A stretch of 64,000 nt of DNA. Origin: Thinopyrum elongatum. Its lineage: Eukaryota > Streptophyta > Magnoliopsida > Poales > Poaceae. The notes under the pieces are model-generated. The model ran no database searches, had not been told where the DNA came from, and saw only the letters and a program-made list of their open reading frames with translations. The first letter of the stretch is position 1; each line of letters opens with the position of its first letter. Shown here in pieces: positions 57,027 to 64,000 of this stretch. The stretch covers positions 283,413,395 to 283,477,394 of the forward strand of contig CM022298.1 in the NCBI GenBank assembly GCA_011799875.1, read 5' to 3'. Position numbers and translations under genes: made by a program.

Positions 57027-60000
57027 TGTGGCACCTCGGCTCAGAGAACTGGATTACCTGTGTTTCCAACCTAGAGATCATGTCTTCTGGAAACACACAA
57101 CAACTTGGAACAGAAATGAACTGATCTTTATGTGATGCCCCCAGCTTAATCATGCACTAAATACACGCAAATGCACACGATCAAGCCTAAGGACTCACGG
57201 GAAGATATCACAACACAACTCTAAAAGAAAAATAAAGTCATACAAGCTTTATAGTATAAGCCAGGGCCTCGAGGGCTCGAATACATAGCTCGATGGCATA
57301 CAAGCGTCAGTGGAAGCATCAGATATCTGAGTACAGATATAAAAGAGAAACAGAAAGGCCTTTAGAAAGGCGGGGCAAAATAAAACACTATGATCGAAAG
57401 GCGCAAGCCTCCTGCCTGGGACCCTCCGAACCTACTCCTGGTCGTCAACCAACTCGTAGTAGTATCCACCCTCGGGGTAGTAGTAGTAGTCGTCGACGGT
57501 GGCAGTTGTCTAAGGGGCTCCGTCATCTGGTTGCACCAAAAGGATATGGGGGAAAAAGAAAGCAAAGGAACCATGAGTAGTCATCCGAAGTACTCAGCAA
57601 GCAAGGATCTACACTACATATGCAACATTATCAAAGGAAGGCTGTATATGTGGACTGGGATGTAGAAATGCCAGAATAGAGAGGAAAGCCTAGTCCTATC
57701 GAAGACTAGCATCTTCAGTGGTCTTGCAGCATTAGAAGAGTGTAGACAGCTCAGTGAAAAGTAGTAGTAATGTTATCAACCTCACCCAGAGATCCTTTCT
57801 TGACTCCCTGCGAGAAAGCAATCCCAGAGCCATAATGTCCAAGTATCCACCTCGGCCAGAGATCCTTTCTCGACTCCCTGCGAGAAAGCAATCCCAGAGC
57901 CACATATCCAGCTCTCATCTCAAGTTCTAGTTGTATCGATCGGGATACAACTCCGAGTGTCCTTTACCGTAGGACCGGCTATCGATAGATGTTTTCTTCC
58001 CTGCAGGGGTGCACCAACTTACCCACCACGCTCGCTTAACTCCGGCTGGACACACTTTTCCGGGTCATGCCTGGCCTCGGTCAAACGACACACCGCAGCC
58101 CTACCTATAGCTCAGCAGAGAGGTCCCCGCCAGTCTATATCCTAAGCGCTCAGGGGTCTTGGGCCATCGCCCTGTCCACTCCAGGTCGTTGCGAGCAGGG
58201 TCAAGCCAGGCACCAGGAGGGCGCCGGTCCGTCCCGGCCACAATGCTTAACTGGACATCTGACAGAGCTTTCGGCTGATGCTATGATGCAGAGTGCCCAT
58301 AACTGTTCCCACGTGATGGTTAGTGCTATCAGGCCAGAGGCCTGCTTGGATGAAATATCCAAATCGTTAGTGGACTAGGGGCTTGCGGTAACGAGAAGAG
58401 ACTCACGATCGATGTGACCACGTCGCCCCATCTCGAGGACTTGCGGCAAGGGCCAAGAATGCCCGGCCACGCCTCGTATTCATCACACGGGTAACCTCCA
58501 GGTCAACCCGACATCCTATCATTCGCGGGTACCCCTCAGGGTCGACCCGCCTTTCCAAGTATCAGTTGTAAAGTCCAAGTATCTGTGTGTCCAAAAACCA
58601 GGGGGAAACCTGAGGAATCTCCCTCGATGGATTCCACCTAATGTAGTCATCAAGGTGAACTCAGAGGTATCACCCTCGCGGGGTTCACACTTGAGCTGTT
58701 GCACGACAACGTCGTTATCGGGAGTGGTGAACGAGGAATCACCCTCGAAGACCACAACCGAATAGCTACTCTACAGCGTTAACATCAGAAGTGCTATACG
58801 AGGTATCACCCTCAGCACTCGATAGTAACGCTGCAGTGTCGTCAACTAAGGGGGTGATGTGCGGTGCCGGGGTCTGGTCTTCGATCCCGTTGATCGGGTC
58901 TTCTGATAATCCAGCGGGGCAACAAGGGACAAAGTGGGGTTCTCTAGTGGGTCTCTACCCAGCCTATACTAAGCAGTTTAGGATAAGCAGGCAAGGTATC
59001 AATAGCAGGTTACAATAAACAGGCTATGCATCAGAATAGGTAAAGCAGTAGCAGCAGCAATTCTAATGCAAGCTTGAGAAAATAGACTGGGCGATATCAG
59101 GATGATCAAAGGGGGGGCTTTCCTGGTTGCTCTGCGGCAGGGGCAAGGTCTTCAATAGTGTAGTCGGTCTCCGGAGCTGCGTCGGTACCGGGCTCTATCG
59201 AGAGAGAAGAGGGGGAGGAAATAGATAAATATACAGCAATCATATGCAACACAGAGCATGCTATGCTAACATGCAGTGCAGGGTTTCGTAAATACATGTC
59301 TAAGGCATATTAGTTATTTTAGGGTTTAAGTTGGAGTTATTAATTGGCAGTTAGGCACTATTCACTTAACAGAAACAGGTTAAAAGTTGCGGGTTCACCT
59401 CCATAGAGGGTCCCATCATGAAAACAGACGGCACAGTTAGCTTCATCTCGTCGTTCTCAGCAACTTTCATGTATAAAGTTTTTCGATCCGAGCTACGGTT
59501 TATTTTCTACGATTTTCTAAAGATTTTAGCATTTTGTGGAATTTACTGGAATTAATTTAAATTCGAAATTAAATTGGAAAACGCTACGGGTACCCAGCTC
59601 TGTGTACACAGAGTGCACACAGTGGCTGACCAGTGGTCCAGGTTGACCAAGTCAACCGCCCAGTCAGCAGTGGATGACGTGTGGGCCCTCTGCTGAGTCA
59701 GCAGGGCACAGTCAGCAGACCTTATCCGTGGTTTGTCAGTTCATTAATTTTAACTAAATCATTTTCATTTGGCTAATTAACTATGTGGGGCCCAACTGTC
59801 AGTCAGTGTTTAGGGTTAGACTAATTAGGGGTTAGGCTAATTTAAACGGGTGGGCCCACACTACAGTGTGTCAACCCACTGGTTAACGCGCGCGTGGGCG
59901 CGTGCCCACCGGCGACGATCTACAGGGGCAGCGGCGAGGCCCTAGCGGCCATCTCCGGCAACCATTTGGTCCGCCGCACGCTGCTACGGGACGAGGGCGA

Positions 60001-61101
60001 CGGCGCGCATCAGCGGGCGCAAGCAGGAGGCTGCGGGGTGGCCGGTCACGACAGCAACGGCGACGGCCGACGCGGCTACGGGCGGCACTTGATGGTTCAA
60101 CGTCTACGGGGCACGAGGAGGAGAAGGGAGAGGCCAGGAGGAAGCGGGAGCTCACATCGAGCTCGATGACGTGCACGGGGAGGCCGGGGAGCTCGTGGTG
60201 GGGCAGATCAAGGAGGTCAACGGCGGCGGCCGTGACTCGAAGGAGATGGCGATGGCGGCGACATGACGGCTTCCCGGCTCGGGCTTGAGGGCGGAGACGA
60301 TGTGGAGGTGCGCGGTGGAGCTCCTGGACTTGCCTGCACGGCTCGGTGAGGCCACTGGCCACGATGGTGTCGGGGCGACGGCGACGCGCACATGGAGGCG
60401 CTCGGGCGTGGGGAGAAGAAGAGAGGAGAGGCGCTGGAGAGGGGAGGAGAGAGACCAGAGGTTTCAGTGGGTAGCCAGGGGGCTCTTATCCACCCACGGC
60501 GAGCGGCAAGGCGCGGTGTCGAGCATCAAATGGGGGGAGGCCAGGCGCGGCGGCTGCGGACGAGACGACAGCGCGCCTGCGCGTGTGCAGTAGGAAGGGG
60601 AAGGGGGAGTTGGGCCGGTGACGTAGGCCCAGTAGCTACGGGCTTTTCCTTTTCTTTCTTTTTCTTTTCTGATTTCTTTTGTTTCACTGATTTGCAAAAT
60701 GTGTGGGCCCATGTATAGCTTTATAAAATATGTGAACTAGCCACATAAATATAGTGCAATATTTGTCACTGCTAGAAATTGGTTTGGAGGCAAATGAATT
60801 TTATTTGGATTTTAAATAAATGAATATGGATTAAATATCTCTGTTTGGTTGCTGTTAGAGTCACTTAATTAATTTAGTAAATGTTGGTTATAATTTTAGA
60901 ATTGTCTCTGTATTATTTACAATATTATGAACATTTTAGTTTTCAAATTTGAACAACTTTTATTTTCCACTTTGAATTTAATTGAAGTTTGACTTAGAAG
61001 TTTGAAATGCAATATGATGCAAATGATGATTAGGCACTGTTAAACCTGCTGACATGGCATTACCTAAGGGTGATCACTGTTGTTAATTATAGGGGGTGTT
61101 A
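57027..61101 (-). repeat. ~4.1-kb LTR of a chromovirus-related element, bounded by PBS on one side and PPT on the other
   Basis: On the plus strand it begins TGTGGCACC (57027) and ends TGTTACA (61101). The left edge adjoins a primer-binding site and the right edge a polypurine tract, so it serves both as 5' LTR of the leftward region and as 3' LTR of the rightward region. It contains a GC-rich block (59880-60610), comparable to the leader in the LARD LTR, and a duplication of 45 bp (57788-57832, 57858-57902). Its start (TGTAACACCCCC on the minus strand) differs from the LTR at 43626 beyond the first ten bases. Frames within the GC-rich block on both strands look compositional. Confidence 0.75.
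57788..57902. repeat. 45-bp direct duplication within LTR, 70-bp period
   Basis: Copies at 57788-57832 and 57858-57902 (beginning AGAGATCCTTTCT) differ at one base. Confidence 0.85.
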
Positions 61102-64000
61102 CAATTCTCCTCCACTAACAAGAATTCTCGTCCCGAGAATTAAGGGGTGGAGTAAGGGGGAAGACTCGGGAAGGACGGAGCCCAACACAAGATAGGTACC
61201 TGGGGGCTATCTCAGTAAACGTCGCATAGGGGCATCTCTCGAGTTGAAATTCAAGAAAGTCATCGAGAGCAAGGTACGGAGGTGCAATAAGAAGCTTCAG
61301 CCGGATAGGCAATAGTTCGTTGCCCGAAACAGAGGGTGAAAGGGGTTCAGAGCAATGGGAATAAGCATTGCGTATGATACCAGAATAGATCACTAGGTGG
61401 GTGGCTCGTGATGTACTTACGAAGCCAAGCGCGAGAAACAATTTTGGAAAACAGCGATGTACAGGAGAGTCAGGTTTCGATCCTGTGGAACTGTGGGTTA
61501 TGGGCCCACCATGTGGGTTAAAAGTAGGAAGGGGGCTGACATATTACACGGTCACGATAGCAAGGCATGTCAGAGGATAGTCTATCAGTTATGTCGACGA
61601 CAACATCGGTACCAAGGGCTTGGGACGAAGAGAACCATTTTCCTGCACGTTGAACGAGGCGAACCGATAGGCAATGTTCTCGTCCATCGGTGGTTACCAA
61701 AATGTCATTAACAATAGTAACGGGGTCCCACTGACAAGGTTGTACATCGAAGTGTTTTCATAAGTAGGGAATTATTTCTGCTTGTATCATATAGATTACA
61801 AGAAAGGTTAAACAAAACAATGGAAAGGAAAATGTGTTTATACACAAGAACTAGGAGTATATCTTTTCGAACGAAAGGCGGAGCACGATATACATGATGG
61901 GACAGCAAGTTCAATAGCATTTAGTGGAAGGGGCGAGGGAATATTCATGATGTTTACCCGAACAACGGTGTTTGGATAATTGATCAAGGAATAGTTAGCA
62001 TTGCACTTCCAATGTTCTTGTTGATACTCAGAATACCACAATCATGCTTCGAGGTAGCAATTTTATGGTATTTCAGGTAAAGGGTTGGATCTGAGGAGCA
62101 CAAGGGATACGAAGGATCAATTCAAGATTAACAAGGAACTCGATATATGAGCAAAACATCATCAGGTTAGTGTCGGAGGAAGTCAAGGATGTGGTCGATG
62201 ATAACACAAACCATCGAGGGGCCAGGATGGTATTTCTCATCATGAATTCAATTCAAAACTTTAAAGAAACCGAAAGGTTGATAATGATGAAGATACATTT
62301 TGTCGAGAGGTTTCATGAAGATGCCATCAATCAGCGACAACATCAAGTAAAAGGAATGATGAAGCGAAAGGTTATTGGGACCACGGGTGTGGCACAAACT
62401 CGAAATCAAGCTTGCTGTTCAAGGTGAAATGATATGATGAGGAAGATTGACGTAGACTTAGCTCATCGTCGAAAATTGTGCTCCGGGCATAAGGACGAGT
62501 TAGCACAGTTAAAAGTTGGCACGATAAAAATATAGCCGATCGGGCTAGGAATGATGTGATGGAGTATCATTCCAATAAGAATTCACAGGAGGTAGTGCAA
62601 TGACATAATATCCTTGAGATGACATAGGGCAATACTTGAAGGTAGATTAGAATAGAGGTTGGACAGGTGAAATGATTCGCAGAAGACAAGTATTTAACTT
62701 GTTCGGGAAGTGGAATCAACGGAAACATATGGTCGGAACCACGATTGCAAAGGATCAATTCACGGATACAAAATGAATTTGTACATCAAAGAGATAATTA
62801 TTTGCTACGAGAAGCTTTCATGATAAGTTCCACATTGGTTCCATGGGCATGAACACAAAGGTTCAAGGTCGACTCCCACTTCTTCAATGCATAACCTTTC
62901 ATTCACTCCTCGTTTCCGAAGAAATAGTAGTGCGGAAGATTTATCTGGTGAAGCACCAGAAGAGTATGGCTCGCATAACTTTCGAGTTCACACGGATTAG
63001 GGAAAGCATAGGTTCAACCCATTGGGGCATTTTTTTTTGAATCTATAAAACCATCAACCAAGCAAGAGATACAAGTTCGAAAGCAGAGTATCGAAGTCAA
63101 AGCAGATGATACAATTTACCAAAGGTATAATGTATCAGGGAAAAACTCAAATATTTTGGATGTGAAGGACATTGTCGGATAACAACCCAACAATGGATCT
63201 GGCGATTCACGACGGAGTTGATGTGAGTATCGGTAGTCAATAAGAGGAAGAAAAGATGCAAAGGCATTGGCTTATAGAAACATATGAATAGTCTGATTCT
63301 TAAATTCAAAGGAATTATTATTTCCAAAGCGAAGGTTTAGAAGCAGACGCTCTGATCAAGGATGGATAAGATGAATAGACTTAGGGGCCCATTCGATGGT
63401 AGTTTGATTGGCCGAGAACCAGCTCATATCCGGAATGATGTCTGCGCCAGAAAGAAAATTTCCAAGGATTAATTGATGATTGCGAGTATTCGCACACACA
63501 TTGAATTCATAGGAACAGAATGACAATCACAAAGAATTTTAAAGAATATTGCTAGACATATGGAATTAATCCTAATGCAAGCAGGCAAGGAGAATCAAGA
63601 GCAATAGGCTGTAGAGGATTTTCGGAAGATCAGATAGCATTTCCAAATATTTTGGAAAGCATATGAACAACTGGGGATGAACGGACCCCGGTTAAGTGAA
63701 TTATCCTCAGTGCAAAAAGAAGCTGCAAAGCTGAAGGCACAAAGGATTCTCGGAGCAACGGAGAGTACTAGGTGTACCTTGTAACAACAGGAGCAACTGG
63801 GGATGAAGGTACAAGCGGCAGGGATGTTATTCACGGGGATTACCGGTGGTCAGGAACTGCAAGGCAGTGGGCACAGGGTCTCGAGAAACATCGAGGAGTA
63901 TCCGTAGAATCTTCTGGCGAAGCAAGCGATCATCGGTATTGTCGGGGCTCTCCGGGAGGAAGTGGGTACGAGAACCTAATGTCAGAGTTAGTAAAATATT
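61102..64000 (-). mobile_element. 3' part of a second LARD-type element, running off the window
   Basis: On the minus strand this region ends with an inverted repeat (61121-61139), then GTGGAGGAGAAT as polypurine tract and the LTR at 61101. Like the internal region at 13887-17167, it is a pyrimidine-rich non-coding sequence (on its sense strand) with no gag or pol motifs. The frame at its end reads NSRDENSC, stop, WRRIVTP, which lines up with the chromovirus pol C-terminus NLEDEIHPKGGRFVTP. Its 5' LTR should lie beyond the window. Short frames in it are not supported as genes. Confidence 0.7.
61121..61139. repeat. Inverted repeat next to polypurine tract
   Basis: AATTCTCG and CGAGAATT arms with a TCC centre, exactly 19 bp from the LTR edge. 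It parallels 17130-17148 and 43646-43665. Confidence 0.8.

Noticed and set aside
59883..60718. GC-rich overlapping frames within the 57027-61101 LTR
   Set aside because: They are compositional frames on both strands inside an LTR, with no recognisable protein family.
61115..61441. 108-aa minus-strand ORF as a gene
   Set aside because: Its end corresponds to the pol C-terminal relic and the rest has no motif; it ends at a stop within the relic.
1..64000. Host genes, tRNA genes, rRNA or CRISPR arrays
   Set aside because: Every long frame with protein motifs belongs to a retrotransposon. No tRNA or rRNA sequence was recognised, and the palindrome and minisatellite arrays lie within LTRs and lack CRISPR-type spacing.

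Overview
The window reads as intergenic DNA of a large grass genome, most likely a Triticeae species (wheat, Aegilops or barley group). I find no host gene. Almost every base belongs to LTR retrotransposons nested inside each other, with long LTRs starting TG and ending CA, Athila-type LTRs starting TGATACGTC, Sirevirus Copia, Tat and Del/Tekay chromovirus Gypsy elements. The Triticeae assignment rests on recognising these families and is inference; the nesting is read directly from LTR pairs and 5-bp target-site duplications (TSDs).

Layout by nesting level. Level 0: a minus-strand chromovirus (Del/Tekay-like) Gypsy element. Its 3' LTR is cut by the window start (1-630 plus 43480-43626), its gag-pol lies at 43627-48069 with the first codons at 55783-55792, a further ORF lies at 56052-56867, and its primer-binding site is at 57009-57022. 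Level 1a: a plus-strand non-autonomous element with ~4-kb LTRs (631-43479, TSD TTTTG) sits in that 3' LTR. Level 1b: a minus-strand non-autonomous element (48070-55782, TSD CTCTC) sits in the first codons of gag. Level 2: an Athila-lineage element (1304-11530, TSD CCTAC, minus) sits in the 5' LTR of level 1a, and an Athila-like solo LTR (20010-42332) sits in its 3' LTR. Level 3: inside the solo LTR are a pol-less Sirevirus Copia (20021-28992, TSD GTCTC, minus) and a Tat-lineage Gypsy (29624-41367, TSD GAGAT, plus). The right end holds a ~4-kb LTR (57027-61101) and the start of another minus-strand non-autonomous element (61102-64000).

No element can move on its own as seen here. The Del-like, Tat and level-1b reading frames each stay in one frame over kilobases and are broken only by stop codons, mostly explained by C-to-T or G-to-A changes. 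The Athila element also carries indels. The Sirevirus has an intact gag but no pol. The most notable points are: a three-exon antisense gene in the Tat element whose two introns both keep the frame; an inverted repeat kept exactly 19 bp from the 3' LTR in three different elements, which is a relic of the chromovirus pol C-terminus; a gag-pol unit flanked by unrelated LTRs; and a 1,155-codon reading frame of unknown function in an element with no recognisable polymerase.
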